A DNA stretch of 64,000 nucleotides, from the NCBI RefSeq assembly GCF_026341125.1, contig NZ_JAPEOR010000001.1, positions 2,418,001 to 2,482,000 on the forward strand, written 5' to 3'. The stretch is from Streptomyces sp. NBC_01142 (lineage in GTDB: Bacteria; Actinomycetota; Actinomycetes; Streptomycetales; Streptomycetaceae). Position numbers and translations under genes: made by a program. Of this stretch, positions 51,392-63,812 are shown piece after piece. The notes beneath the pieces are model-generated. The model saw only the letters and a program-made list of their open reading frames with translations. It searched no databases and was not told the DNA's origin. The first letter of the stretch is position 1. Every line of letters starts with the position of its first letter.

Positions 51392-53527
51392 CTACCGGGG
51401 TTCACCCTCCTGGTGGAGCTCCGCGGCGGCCAGCAGATGGATCTGTGCGTTCACCCACGCCTCGGCCGCGGCCGCCTCTTCGTGCGGAAGTGCCTCGAGG
51501 AAGGTGCGTATCAACGCGGCGGCCCGGTCCAGGCCGACCAGCGACAGACGCGCGGCGGCCTCCTGCAGATGCGTCCTGGCCGGAGCAGGGAGACGGCGCA
51601 CTCCCCGGTGCGCGGCGGCGGCGAGTGCCGAGAGCGCCTCGTCCAGGGCGGCGGCGAGCGGATCCGCCGGTGCGGTGGACGTACTGGGTACGGGTGCTGC
51701 CGAAGTGAAGGGCGCGAGATCGAGGACGGTGACACCGGTGGACGACAGAACGGCGATCGGATCGATCCGGATACGACCGCCGGAGCGGCTCAGTGAGCCG
51801 CTGAGGAAACGGGGCCCGCTGTCCAGGACCGTGGCCAGGGCGTCCAACGCACCGGGGCACAGCGGGTTGTAGGCGGCACGGACGAGCGCAGGAGTGCCGA
51901 CGGCATCGTGGACGACCGCTTCGAGATGCTGCTCGGCCGGGTCGTACCCCACACTCTCGACACGGGAGATCTCGACGACGCGGACCGTCTCCGCCTCGAC
52001 CCGCGGGCGGATCAGCCGGGGCGGCCGGGCATCCCACGGCGCGGTGTGCTTGGCGAGGTCGCGTACGAGGAGGGGTTCGGGCAGCTCCGTCCAGGCCGAG
52101 CCGACCGGTACGACGCTGGTGGCGGCGAGACGGCCGCGGGCCAGGGTGAGCGTACGGCTCGGGCTGCGCCGGGCGTTCTCACTGATCAGGCTGCCTGTCG
52201 CCAGGGCGGCCAGCGTCGAGCCGAGGACACGGCGCACGGCAAGGCCGTGCCCGGTGAGCGGGCGGTCGCCGGTCGCGCTCCACCGCTTGCGCAGCACCAG
52301 CACGACGCCCGCGTCGGCGTGCGCCAAGTAGACCTCGGCGACCGGAGCTTGGGGATCGCCGCCGATACGGCAGCCCAGGGAGGTCAGACGCACCCGCCGC
52401 AACGGGGTCTCCCCGGCCTCCTGCGCGCCCAGAACCTCGGGCACCGCGGAGGCGCGGTGGCGGGCGTGCAGCTCGGTGAGGAGCGCGGCAAAGCGCTCGG
52501 GCCGGTAGTGGGCGCTGCGGGTGGCGTACGCGTCCAACTGGTCGGTCAGCTCCGCGACCGCGGCCGCAGGCCAGTGCAGCGACGCGGCGGCAAGGTCACT
52601 GCCGGTGCGGTGCAGCGTGCTCGCAAGGACCGGGCCCGCGTGCACGGCACCTTCCATCAGCAGGTCGTCGACATGGACGAGGGCGGTGTCCAGGGCGGGT
52701 GCGGCGGCGGTACGGCCCGGTGCGGTGCGGCCGCCGACCGTCACTGATCCGTCGGCGTCGCTGTCGCTGCCGCTGTTGTCCGCCGCCCGGAACGCCCAGA
52801 CGGCCAGGGCCGTGACCTCGCCGCGCAGCGCGGCCGCGGCGTCGGTGAGGGCGTAACCGACCTCACCGGGGACCGGGAAACGCACCGTGCAGGTGGGCAG
52901 TTCCACCCAGGGCCCCGGATGCTCCGCCGTGGGGCGGTGCACCCGGGCGACGAAGCCGCGCTCGAAGGCACGCCTGGCGCCGGCCATCGCCCGGGCGCCC
53001 ACGGCGGCGGTCAGCGTCTCGTCGTCGATGGCGCCGGGCGACCAGCCGGACCGGACGGCGGGCACGGTGCCGGCGGAGGCGGCGTGGCTGGAGGATGCCT
53101 CGGCGGAGGTGGCCTGTGGGGAGTCGGTCTGATGGGAGGCGGCCTCGGGGGAGGCGGTCCGACCGGGGCCGGCCTGCTCGGGGTCGGCCTGATCGGCGTC
53201 GGACTCGGCGGAGCCGGTGTGGTCGGAGGCGGCTTCCTCTGAGGCGGCTTCGTCGGCCGAGCGCTGATATGCCAGCACCAGGCCGATCAGATGCCGGCAG
53301 ACCCCGGGCGCGCCACATCCGCACGCGCCGGTGTCCAGGTTTCCGCCCGGCGGCAGCTCCGCCTTCGTACCGTCGGCGAAGCTGCCGCGTACGGTGCCGT
53401 CCGCCTCGGCCGTGACGGTGGGCCCGGAACCCGCGCCGAGGTCCTTCGACGCGCGTTTGACCAGGCCCCGGTTGGTCAGCGCGGCCAGCGTGTCCGGGGT
53501 CAGCGCCAGCAGATCCGTACGTCTCAT
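51392..53527 (-). CDS. SWIM zinc-finger protein (YehQ-like) of the MoxR-VWA cluster
   Basis: 711 residues from the ATG at 53527, which overlaps the preceding stop (ATGA). The N-terminal SWIM zinc ligands are visible as Cys69-x-Cys71-x5-Cys77-x-His79. SWIM fingers bind nucleic acid or protein. A Ser/Ala/Glu/Asp-rich linker of ~60 residues (about 90-155) follows, built from short repeats. The rest is a long domain without motifs I can name, found in YehQ-type proteins. The gene is last of five coupled genes. Its job is probably to bind the target acted on by the MoxR-VWA pair. Confidence 0.82.
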   Translation of the reverse strand: MRRTDLLALTPDTLAALTNRGLVKRASKDLGAGSGPTVTAEADGTVRGSFADGTKAELPPGGNLDTGACGCGAPGVCRHLIGLVLAYQRSADEAASEEAASDHTGSAESDADQADPEQAGPGRTASPEAASHQTDSPQATSAEASSSHAASAGTVPAVRSGWSPGAIDDETLTAAVGARAMAGARRAFERGFVARVHRPTAEHPGPWVELPTCTVRFPVPGEVGYALTDAAAALRGEVTALAVWAFRAADNSGSDSDADGSVTVGGRTAPGRTAAAPALDTALVHVDDLLMEGAVHAGPVLASTLHRTGSDLAAASLHWPAAAVAELTDQLDAYATRSAHYRPERFAALLTELHARHRASAVPEVLGAQEAGETPLRRVRLTSLGCRIGGDPQAPVAEVYLAHADAGVVLVLRKRWSATGDRPLTGHGLAVRRVLGSTLAALATGSLISENARRSPSRTLTLARGRLAATSVVPVGSAWTELPEPLLVRDLAKHTAPWDARPPRLIRPRVEAETVRVVEISRVESVGYDPAEQHLEAVVHDAVGTPALVRAAYNPLCPGALDALATVLDSGPRFLSGSLSRSGGRIRIDPIAVLSSTGVTVLDLAPFTSAAPVPSTSTAPADPLAAALDEALSALAAAAHRGVRRLPAPARTHLQEAAARLSLVGLDRAAALIRTFLEALPHEEAAAAEAWVNAQIHLLAAAELHQEGEPR

Positions 53528-54683
53528 CGGCCCAGCCTCTCCGCGACGAACTCGGCGAGCCGGCCCGGCGTCATCGCCCCCATGTGCGCGCCCGCCTCCG
53601 CCAGCCGGCCGGCCAGCGCACGGTCGTAGTCCGCGTTCGCCTCCTCGTCGAGGGAGGCGAGGCCCAGCACGGTCGTGCCCTGCCCCACCAGCGAGCGGAC
53701 CGTGCGCACCAGCCGGTACGGATCGCCCCCTTCGTAGAAGTCGGAGACGATCGCGAAGACACACCGGCGCGGGTTCTCGACCAGGCCCGCGCCGTAGTCG
53801 ACGGCCCGTGCGATGTCGGTGCCGCCGCCGAGCTGGACACGCATCAGCAGCTCCACCGGGTCGGTCACCTCGGACGTCAGATCCACCACGGAGGTGTCGA
53901 AGGCGATCAGATGCGTCTTGAGGCCCGGCAGTCCCCACAGGCAGGCCGCGGTCACCGCGGAGTGGATGACCGAGCCGGCCATCGACCCCGACTGGTCGAC
54001 CAGCAGCACCAGTTGCCACTGCTCCAGGTGGCGGCGGGTACGGGAGTGGAAGTACGGCCGCTCGATGAGGACGCGCCGCCGGTCCGGCTGATAGTGCGCG
54101 AGGTTGGCGCGTACGGTCTGTCGGAAGTCGAAGTCCCGCGCCAGGGGCAGCCGGCTGGGGCGGCGCGACCTGGTCCCGGTGAAGGCCCGGTGGACCTCCG
54201 GCTTCAGCCGCTCCATCAACTGGCGCACCACGCCCTCCACGATGCGCCGGGCCAGCCGGAGCACCTCCGGGTTCATCAGGTGCTTCGTCCGCAGCACCGC
54301 GCGCAGCAGGGTCGCGCTGGGCTCGATCCGTTCCAGTACCGCCGGGTCCGTGACGATCTCCTGGATTCCGTACCGCTCGACGGCGTCGCGCTCCAGCCGC
54401 TCGATGGTCTCCTTCGGGAAGAGCCGGTGGACGTCGTCGAGCCAGTCGACGGCGGTGACCGCGGACGGCCCGTCGCCGCCCTCGCGGCCGTGGGGACCGG
54501 CGCGGCGCACCCCGCGCTCCGCGAGCTCCGGGTCCCGGCCGTACAGCCACTCCAGCGCGGCGTCGCGGGTGGCGGCTTCGGTGCCGAGCGGTCCGGTGCA
54601 CCGCTCGGCGGGGGCGCCAAGGATGAGCCGCCAGCGCTCGAGAGAGGGGTCGGCCGCGGGTGCCCGGCCGGGCTCCGTCCCGG

Positions 54684-54687
<4 letters not shown>
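53524..54687 (-). CDS. VWA-domain protein (YehP-like) of the MoxR-VWA cluster
   Basis: 387 residues from the ATG at 54687, overlapping the DUF5682 stop by ATGA. The N-terminal ~200 residues are helical and basic. The VWA domain has an intact metal site: LLVDQSGSMAGS, a Thr in LGGGTDIARA and an Asp in AIVSDFYEGG. No signal peptide, so it acts in the cytoplasm, unlike the VWA protein at 44 kb. MoxR ATPases work with such VWA proteins to load or remodel a client. It is fourth in the operon. Confidence 0.88.
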
Positions 54688-57001
<2,314 letters not shown>

Positions 57002-57002
<1 letters not shown>

Positions 57003-58129
57003 CAGTCGGCCAGCAGATGGCGGGCGTCGTACAGGGCCTTCCACTGCGGGCCGCGGCGGCGGGAGACCTGCTGCTCCAGATAGCGGCGCAGCCGGGCCAG
57101 ATCCTCCGGGCTGTCCTTCGCGGCGGTCCCCGCGAGACAGGCCACCACATCGGCGGCGCTGCCCGCTTCGGCGCGCAGGAACCAGCCGCGGATGCCGACC
57201 GCGTGGGCGACGGACACCGCCTCCGCGGTGCTCATCACCGCGGACGGACGATCCGTCGGCGCCCCTTCACGGGTGGTGCCCGAACGCAGCTCGCGGAAGG
57301 TGGAGACCAGCACCTCCAGCACGTCGCGGTCGGGCGGGGTCTCGACGCCGGACCGGCGCAGCAGCGCGCTCGCCTCGGCCTCGACGAGGGCGAGTTCGGT
57401 GTCGAGGTCGGGGATCGGGAACACCGTCTCGAAGTTGAACCGGCGCTTGAGCGCGGCACTCATCTCGTTGACGCCCCGGTCCCGGGTGTTGGCCGTGGCG
57501 ATCACATTGAAGCCGGGCCGGGCGAAGACCATGCCCTCGGCACCCCCCAGCTCCGGTATCGCCAGGACCCGCTCGGAGAGCAGGGACAGCAGCGAGTCCT
57601 GCACCTCCAGCGGGCAGCGGGTGATCTCCTCGAACCGCACGAGCCGGCCTTCCGCCATGCCGCGCAGCATCGGAGCCGGTACGAGGGAGCGCTTCGAGGG
57701 CCCCTCGGAGACGAGCAGCGCATAGTTCCAGGAGTACTTGATCTGATCCTCGGTGGTGGCCGCACCGCCCTGGACGGTCAGGGTGGAGGTGCCGGCGACC
57801 GCGGCCGCGATGAGCTCGGACAACAGGGATTTGGCGGTGCCCGGCTCGCCCACCAGCATCAGCCCCCGGCTGGTCGCCAGGGTCACCAGGGCCCGGTCGA
57901 CCAGCGAGGGGTTGCCGACGAACTTGCGGCTGATGCCCGCGCTCTCGTCGCCGACGATGAAGCGGCGGGCCGCGCGCAGGCTCAACTCCCAGCCCGGCGG
58001 GCGAGGATCGGAGTCGGCGGCACGCAGCGCGGCGAGCTCCGCCGCGTACCGCACCTCGGCCGGGGGCCGCTGCAGCAGTTCCTGGTCCGCGGCCGTGTCC
58101 GTGTCCCTCTTTGGGTCCGCGGTGCTCAC
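57002..58129 (-). CDS. MoxR-type AAA ATPase (YehL-like)
   Basis: 375 residues from the GTG at 58129, overlapping the DUF4132 stop (GTGA). Walker A is GEPGTAKS (94-101), Walker B lies in LVRFEEITRC, sensor 1 in VIATANTRDRGV and the arginine finger in ALKRRFNFE. The protein also has the MoxR-specific QDSLLSLLSERV segment. MoxR ATPases are chaperone-like and act with VWA partners to assemble or activate another protein. The ATPase is second in the operon, after the WGR protein. Confidence 0.92.
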
Positions 58130-61100
58130 TTGGCGGCCTCCGCAAGCTCCAGCAGATCGGCGAGCACCTCGGAGACGGCCACCGGGTCGAGGTCGCCGAA
58201 GCGCAGCGGGTGGTGCGCGCGCGGAGAGAAGTCTCCGGGGGCGGTGCCGAGCCAGATGGTCTCCAGCTTCTGGTCGGGGAACACATCGAGCGCGCCGACG
58301 GCGATGCCCTCGTACAGATCGATGACCAGATACCGCTCCGGTGCAAGCTTCTTGGAGAACCAGCGCTCGACTCCGGCGTCCTGCGGCGTGCCGCGCTCCC
58401 AGCCGCGCCGCTGCAGGCCGAGCAGCTTGCCCGTCGGCACGGTGATCCCCTCGAATCGGGTCAGCCGCGAGCCCTGCGCCTCCTGGTCGGTCGGCGCGTA
58501 CAGCGGGCGGCCCAGCTGCGGGAAGGGCTGAAGGATCTCGTAGTCCGCGAAGACCTCCGACCACGAGGAGAGGCTGTCGCCCAGGTGGAGCGGGTGGGGG
58601 AGCCGTACGGAGGCGTCCTCGGGAAGGGTGAACTCGTCGTCCTCGACATCGGCGAACGTACGGTCCTCGGCCACCCGGAAGGCGGTGACCGTGCCCGCTG
58701 ACTCACTCAGCCACACCAGGCGGCGCACCAGATGCCACAGCAGCGGGTGCTGGACGAACAGTTCGCAGAACTCGGCCGCCGGCCAGGAACGGCCCGCGAC
58801 CATCGCCGTCTCGAGCCGACGCATCTGATCCGAGGCGATGGTACGGACATCCTTCTTCAGTGCCATGAAGCGCTTGCGTTCGGCGGGGGCGAGCTCCGCG
58901 TCGTCGCGGGCGCCGGGCTGCGGCAGATCCTTGCGCCGCTTCCCGTCCTGGTCCAGGACGTACGGCCGCAGCTGTTCGTCGAAGCCCACCGTGAAGCGAC
59001 GGGTCCCGTAGTCGATGACCGTGGAGCCGTCGGCGCTCAGGCCGAAATCGGGGACCAGCCGGTCGGCCAGTTGCTCACCGGTCAGCCCGAGACTCTCCGC
59101 CACCACGGCGATCTTCTCCTGGGCGCGGACCTTCAGCGCCTTGAACTTCACCCGCTGGGCGACGCCGTGCAGATGGAGCAGTGCCACATCCGTACCGATG
59201 GAGGCCAGTACGTCCAGACCCTCCACCGCACGGTGATGCGCGCCCTCTCCCGGCCAGACGCGCACCAGCGGGGTGAGCCGGCGCACCGTCTCGTCGTCGC
59301 CGAGCAGGCCGAGCGCGTGCAGCGCCCAGCTCTGCTTGGACGGCATCCCCGACAGCCGCCACTGCTCGAACAGAGCCCAGACGAACTCGGCCAGCGAGCC
59401 CGCGTCGCACACCTCCTTGAGCACCGCGATTCCCGGATAGGTCTCGCCCGGCTTGGAGAGGGCCAGCATGGTGACGGCGTGCCTGGTGGCGTCCGCGGGA
59501 AGGGCTTCCCCGGTTCGCACCAGAATCTGGGGCAGCAGGGTCGGCTCGGCCCACTCGACGGGTTCGGGCATCCGGGTGGGCAGCGCGTTCTCCAGGGGGT
59601 CGGCGGAGAGAGTCTCGTCGACGACCGCGACGGCCTCGGGCCCGTATGCGGAGGCGGCCGTGCGCACGGTCTCCGTACTGTGGGCGGCGGCGATCAGACG
59701 CAGGGCGTGCTCCGCGCGGCGCCGTGCCGGACCGGCCTTGCCCACCGCGTCGGGGACCAGCAGTGCGGCCGCGGCCGCTCCATGGCGTACGAACCAGGAG
59801 CGGGCCGTGCCGGCCGTCGAGGTGAGCCGGATCGCCCAGTCGGCCATCTGCCGGGCGACCCGGACGTCCACATACGGCAGCAGCAGCGGACCGAGGCTGC
59901 TCGGTTGCCGGGCGGCGACACGGAGCAGCAGGCCCAGCGCGGACTCCTCGAACCTGGCCACGATCGGCTTGAGCACGTCGGCGCCGTCCCAGAGATCGTC
60001 AGGGTCCCAGTCGTCGAGCAGCGGACGGATCAGCTCGGCAGGCGCGTGGATGAACGCCCCGGCCGACCTGACCGACCCGGACCGGAGCTCGCGGCGCAGG
60101 GCCTCCGCGTCGTGCATCCACGTCTGCGATGCGGACCAGGAGCGGTGCCAGGAGGGGGTGTCGGCCCATTCCTGCTGTTCGCCCGGCAGCCAGCTGACGG
60201 CGGGCTCGGACACCGCCGTCAGCCCGGCGACGACTCCGGCCTTCGCGGCCGGGCGCCTGTTCACCCACGGGGGGCTGGTCAGCAGCGCGGGCAGAGCGTC
60301 GGCCGGGGCATCCGCGATCCGGACCTGGCGGTCGAGGAGCGGCGCGAGGGCCGCTGCGATCTCCTCACCGAGCGTGGGAAGTACGGCCTCGACCAGGTCA
60401 CGGTGGGCACCGACGTGCGCGGACAGCAACTGCCGGGCTGTCGGTCCGTCCGCGACGGCCAGCATGCGCAGCGCCCGTACGGGGTAGCGGTGGGCGGCCT
60501 TGAGCAGGGCAGGACGGACATGCTTGTCGTCCGAGTGGGAGAGCAGGATGCCGAACGCCTCGTCGGTCGGCAGTTCGCACAGCACACCGGCGATGAGCTT
60601 GACGGTGTCCGAGCTGCGGTAGGTGTGGCTCAGCGGCTCGGCCAGGAGCGGGGCCACCGCCGGGCCGACGCCCTCCGCGACGGTGCCGATCGACGTGACC
60701 GTCCAGCCGTACCAGCCGAATCCGCCCCGACTGCCCAACTGGGCGACCTGGTCCGGTGAGTTGAGCGAGCAGAACAGCATGGCGCGTACGGTTTCGTCCT
60801 CCTCGCCGCTGACGCCGGGGTGTGCACAGCATGCGGCCACCCAGTCCGTCTCGGTGGGAACGAGGTACGACGCCACGATCCGTCGGCGGTCCGTGCCCCG
60901 GCGCTCCGCCAGCGCCGCGACGGCCTCCCGGTAGGTCGCCTCGTCCGTTGCGGCGAGCAGCGCCCGCACCCGGTCGGCGGCCGGGCGGCGCTGCGAGGCC
61001 GCGTACGGGGGTGCCGAGGGCCCGAGTTCGCCGATCCAGGGGTCGGTGCGGTCCTGACCCCGCTGGAGGTAATGCACGTCGAGTTCAAAGAGCTCCACCA

Positions 61101-61704
61101 CGGCCGCGGCCGCGAACGGGAGCCCGTAGGAGCTGACCCAGGTGTCCGCCCAGGCGTCCGCGGGCAGGGGGTAGATCCCCGTCAGCGCGGCGAGGACCGC
61201 GGCGCCGACCGGGTTCGCGTCGCCCCCGAGCTGGGCACGCGCGGCCTCGGCGAGCTGGGGAGCGGTCTTCGGACTGAGCAGGAACTCCTCGATCCACTCG
61301 GCCTCCTCCTTGACCCGGAGCCCGGTCTTCTCCGCCGCGTCCTCGATGGCCGTGCCGGGCGACCGGCGTATTCCACCACGCCGGGGGTGCACCCGGCGCC
61401 GCCAGGCCGTCGGCAGCGTGAAGGTGTCCTCGTCGGGCAGCTCGACGGCCGAAGCGCCGGAGACCTGCGCCGCTTGCGCCGTCGGTGCCGCCTCGCCGGC
61501 CTCGCGGTAGCCCTTGCGCTCCTTCTCTCCGACGGCCTTGAGCAGATAGTCGCTCGCCGCGTCCGCCGAGGCGCACTCCTTCACCTGCGTACGGCCCGTC
61601 GTGCCGCAGCGCCCGAAGCGGATCGTCACCACGGAGCCCTCCGCCTCGGCCTCCCAGAACTTTGCCGAGCCCCCGTCGACGTACTCCCAGCGCGTCACAG
61701 CCAC
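58126..61704 (-). CDS. WGR and DUF4132 domain protein (YehI/MolR-like)
   Basis: 1192 residues. An N-terminal WGR domain (about 1-80; TRWEYVDGGSAKFWEAEAEG, TIRFGRCGTTGRTQVKE) is the module also found in PARPs, where it contacts DNA ends or partner domains. A very long region follows, rich in helical HEAT-like pairs (VLPTLGEEIAAALAPLLD and similar). The C-terminal DUF4132 is at about 960-1190 (WPAAEFCELFVQHPLLWHLVRRLVW). E. coli YehI/MolR has the same layout. It heads the cluster and is probably the sensor or client. The 230-base region 61705-61935 should hold the promoter. Confidence 0.88.
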   Translation of the reverse strand: MAVTRWEYVDGGSAKFWEAEAEGSVVTIRFGRCGTTGRTQVKECASADAASDYLLKAVGEKERKGYREAGEAAPTAQAAQVSGASAVELPDEDTFTLPTAWRRRVHPRRGGIRRSPGTAIEDAAEKTGLRVKEEAEWIEEFLLSPKTAPQLAEAARAQLGGDANPVGAAVLAALTGIYPLPADAWADTWVSSYGLPFAAAAVVELFELDVHYLQRGQDRTDPWIGELGPSAPPYAASQRRPAADRVRALLAATDEATYREAVAALAERRGTDRRRIVASYLVPTETDWVAACCAHPGVSGEEDETVRAMLFCSLNSPDQVAQLGSRGGFGWYGWTVTSIGTVAEGVGPAVAPLLAEPLSHTYRSSDTVKLIAGVLCELPTDEAFGILLSHSDDKHVRPALLKAAHRYPVRALRMLAVADGPTARQLLSAHVGAHRDLVEAVLPTLGEEIAAALAPLLDRQVRIADAPADALPALLTSPPWVNRRPAAKAGVVAGLTAVSEPAVSWLPGEQQEWADTPSWHRSWSASQTWMHDAEALRRELRSGSVRSAGAFIHAPAELIRPLLDDWDPDDLWDGADVLKPIVARFEESALGLLLRVAARQPSSLGPLLLPYVDVRVARQMADWAIRLTSTAGTARSWFVRHGAAAAALLVPDAVGKAGPARRRAEHALRLIAAAHSTETVRTAASAYGPEAVAVVDETLSADPLENALPTRMPEPVEWAEPTLLPQILVRTGEALPADATRHAVTMLALSKPGETYPGIAVLKEVCDAGSLAEFVWALFEQWRLSGMPSKQSWALHALGLLGDDETVRRLTPLVRVWPGEGAHHRAVEGLDVLASIGTDVALLHLHGVAQRVKFKALKVRAQEKIAVVAESLGLTGEQLADRLVPDFGLSADGSTVIDYGTRRFTVGFDEQLRPYVLDQDGKRRKDLPQPGARDDAELAPAERKRFMALKKDVRTIASDQMRRLETAMVAGRSWPAAEFCELFVQHPLLWHLVRRLVWLSESAGTVTAFRVAEDRTFADVEDDEFTLPEDASVRLPHPLHLGDSLSSWSEVFADYEILQPFPQLGRPLYAPTDQEAQGSRLTRFEGITVPTGKLLGLQRRGWERGTPQDAGVERWFSKKLAPERYLVIDLYEGIAVGALDVFPDQKLETIWLGTAPGDFSPRAHHPLRFGDLDPVAVSEVLADLLELAEAAK

Positions 61705-61935
61705 TCCCCATCGTTGTGCCCGGAGCTACCCAGTCCGGATGATCAGTGGCGTCACAGTAGCGAGGCCCACTGACAACGGAGCGGAGTGCTGCGCCGCCCC
61801 CGTCGCCCTCCTGGGAACTCCCCACAGCAGAAGTTCAGTTGCTTGCCGACGGTGAGGACGCCTGCGAGGATCACGTGATCGGACTGATCGACTGATCGAC
61901 GGCCGGAGAATCTTGAGCAGTCAGGGGAGCCTCGT

Positions 61936-62748
61936 ATGACCGGGACCGAGCCGGCCGGCAAGCGGATCGACACCAGCAAGCCGCATCCGGCCCGGGTGTA
62001 CGACTGGTTCCTGGGCGGCAAGGACAACTATCCGGTCGACGAAGAGCTCGGCCGCCACATCATGAGCATCGACGCGCGCGCCAAGCATGTCGCGCAGACC
62101 AACCGGTGGTTCATGCAGCGCTTCACACGCTGGATGGCGGGCGAGGCGGGCATACGCCAGTATCTCGACATCGGCACCGGCATCCCCACCGAGCCCAATC
62201 TGCACCAGATAGCCCAGGCCGCCGCCCCCGAGTCCCGCATCGTCTACGCCGACAACGACCCCATCGTGCTGACGCACGCGGAGGCGCTGCTGCGCAGCAC
62301 GCCCGAGGGCATGACCGACTACATCCAGGCGGATGTACGCGACCCCGAGCGCATCCTCGAGCAGGCCGGGAAAGTCCTCGACTTCGGGCAGCCGATCGCC
62401 CTCTCGCTGGTGGCGCTGCTGCACTTCGTCGGCGACGAGGACAGCCCCTACGACCTGGTCCACCGGCTCGTGGACGCGCTGCCGGCCGGCAGCTATCTCG
62501 TCCTGTCGCAGCTCACCGCCGACTTCGACCCGGTGGCCGTCCGGCGCGGAGTCGACATGTACGCGGCCGGCGGTGTCACGCTCGCCCCGCGTTCGCGCGC
62601 CGAGGTCGAGCGCTTCTTCCACGGGCTGGAGCCGACCGAGCCCGGTATCGTCCCGCTGACGCAGTGGCACCCGGAGCTCGGTGTCGACGAGGTCTCCGAC
62701 GGGGACGAGGCGGTCTCGCTGTATGCGGGAGTGGCCCGCAAGCCGTAA
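61936..62748 (+). CDS. SAM-dependent methyltransferase, DUF574 family
   Basis: 270 residues with GGAG upstream. The family, abundant in Streptomyces, begins DTSKPHPARVYDWFLGGKDNY, and this is exactly visible. The SAM site motif YLDIGTGIPTEPNLHQIA follows, then VYADNDPIVLTHA and LSLVALLHFVGDED. The substrate is unknown for the family. The gene lies between the yeh-like cluster and a LysR gene, with no visible link to either. Confidence 0.93.
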   Translation: MTGTEPAGKRIDTSKPHPARVYDWFLGGKDNYPVDEELGRHIMSIDARAKHVAQTNRWFMQRFTRWMAGEAGIRQYLDIGTGIPTEPNLHQIAQAAAPESRIVYADNDPIVLTHAEALLRSTPEGMTDYIQADVRDPERILEQAGKVLDFGQPIALSLVALLHFVGDEDSPYDLVHRLVDALPAGSYLVLSQLTADFDPVAVRRGVDMYAAGGVTLAPRSRAEVERFFHGLEPTEPGIVPLTQWHPELGVDEVSDGDEAVSLYAGVARKP

Positions 62749-62798
62749 CCGGGGGAGCGGAGGCGGGGGGTGGGGCGATCTGCCGTACTCCCCAAATT

Positions 62799-62815
62799 CT
62801 GCTTATGATTCACGG
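62799..62815 (+). promoter_or_regulatory. -10 element and LysR-site half next to the leaderless start
   Basis: TATGAT (62804-62809) is a good -10 six bases before the GTG at 62816. CTGCTTATGA (62799-62808) is the inverse of TCATAAGCAG at 63738-63747, suggesting the LysR protein binds both. Confidence 0.55.
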
Positions 62816-63721
62816 GTGTTCGATGCCCGGCACATCAGGACGTTCCACGAAGTGGTCAGAGCCGGTTCGTACTCGGCCGCCGCTCGCGCGCTCGGCTATA
62901 CGCAGCCCGCGATCACGCAGCAGATGAAAGCCCTGGAACGGGACGTCGGCACACCGCTGTTCATCCGGGTCGGCCGCGGCCTGCGCCTCACCGAGGCCGG
63001 AGAGGCGCTCTCGCGGCACGCCACGGTCATCCTCGACAGCATGTCCGCCGCACAGCAGCAGATGGGTGCCCTCACCCGGCTGCGGGCGGGACGGGTGCGT
63101 GTCTGTGCCTTCCCCAGTGCCAATGCCTCGCTCATCCCCGAGACGCTGGCCCGGCTCGCCGCCGACCACCCCGGGGTGCGCGTCGACCTGCTGGAGAACG
63201 AGCCGCCCGAGTCGCTGCAGCGGCTGGTGCGCGGCGAATGCGACATCACGCTGGCCTTCACCTATCCCGGTCTGCACGAGCATGTGCCGGACGAGCTGGT
63301 GGAGATACCGCTTCTCGAGGACCAGTTGACGGTGCTGCTGCCGACCGGGCATTCACTGGCGCGGCGGCGGGCGGTGCAACTGGCCGATCTCGCCGAGGAG
63401 CGCTGGATCGCGGGGTGTCTGCGGTGCCGCGCCAACCTCCTCCACGAGTGCGCCGAGCGGGGCTTCGCGCCGGACATCGCCTTCACCACGGACGACAATC
63501 TCGTGGTGCAGAGCCTGGTGGCGGAGGGCCTGGGTGTCGCCATGATGCCGGCCCTCGTGCTGAACTTCCTCTGCCACCGGAAGGTGACCGGCCGGCCGCT
63601 GCAGCCCGCCTCCCGGCGGCAGATCTCGGCGTACGTCCTGCGGGAGCATCTGAGGATCCCGGCGACGGCTCTGGTGCTCGACGAGCTCAAGACGGTCGCG
63701 GCGAACAAGATCGGCTGCTGA
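62816..63721 (+). CDS. LysR-family transcriptional regulator
   Basis: 301 residues from the GTG at 62816. No ribosome site precedes it and a -10 element ends six bases upstream, so the mRNA is probably leaderless. The helix-turn-helix is residues 3-60 (FHEVVRAGSYSAAARALGYTQPAITQQ, quoted in parts: SYSAAARALGYTQPAIT). The co-inducer domain follows, with the VCAFPSANASLIPE and LVAEGLGVAMMPAL segments usual in actinomycete members. It precedes a cysteine dioxygenase-like gene and is likely its regulator. Confidence 0.93.
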   Translation: MFDARHIRTFHEVVRAGSYSAAARALGYTQPAITQQMKALERDVGTPLFIRVGRGLRLTEAGEALSRHATVILDSMSAAQQQMGALTRLRAGRVRVCAFPSANASLIPETLARLAADHPGVRVDLLENEPPESLQRLVRGECDITLAFTYPGLHEHVPDELVEIPLLEDQLTVLLPTGHSLARRRAVQLADLAEERWIAGCLRCRANLLHECAERGFAPDIAFTTDDNLVVQSLVAEGLGVAMMPALVLNFLCHRKVTGRPLQPASRRQISAYVLREHLRIPATALVLDELKTVAANKIGC

Positions 63722-63737
63722 GCCTCGCGCACCCAAC

Positions 63738-63747
63738 TCATAAGCAG
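63738..63747 (+). promoter_or_regulatory. Second LysR-site half before the dioxygenase-like gene
   Basis: TCATAAGCAG, the inverse of 62799-62808, followed by TGCTT so that AAGCA-G-TGCTT forms a short palindrome. It lies 65 bases before the next gene. Confidence 0.5.
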
Positions 63748-63812
63748 TGCTTGGGAACTGGCGAAGAAACCCTCGTTGGACGTGATGGGTCGGGCGCCAC
63801 GACGCTGCCGTT

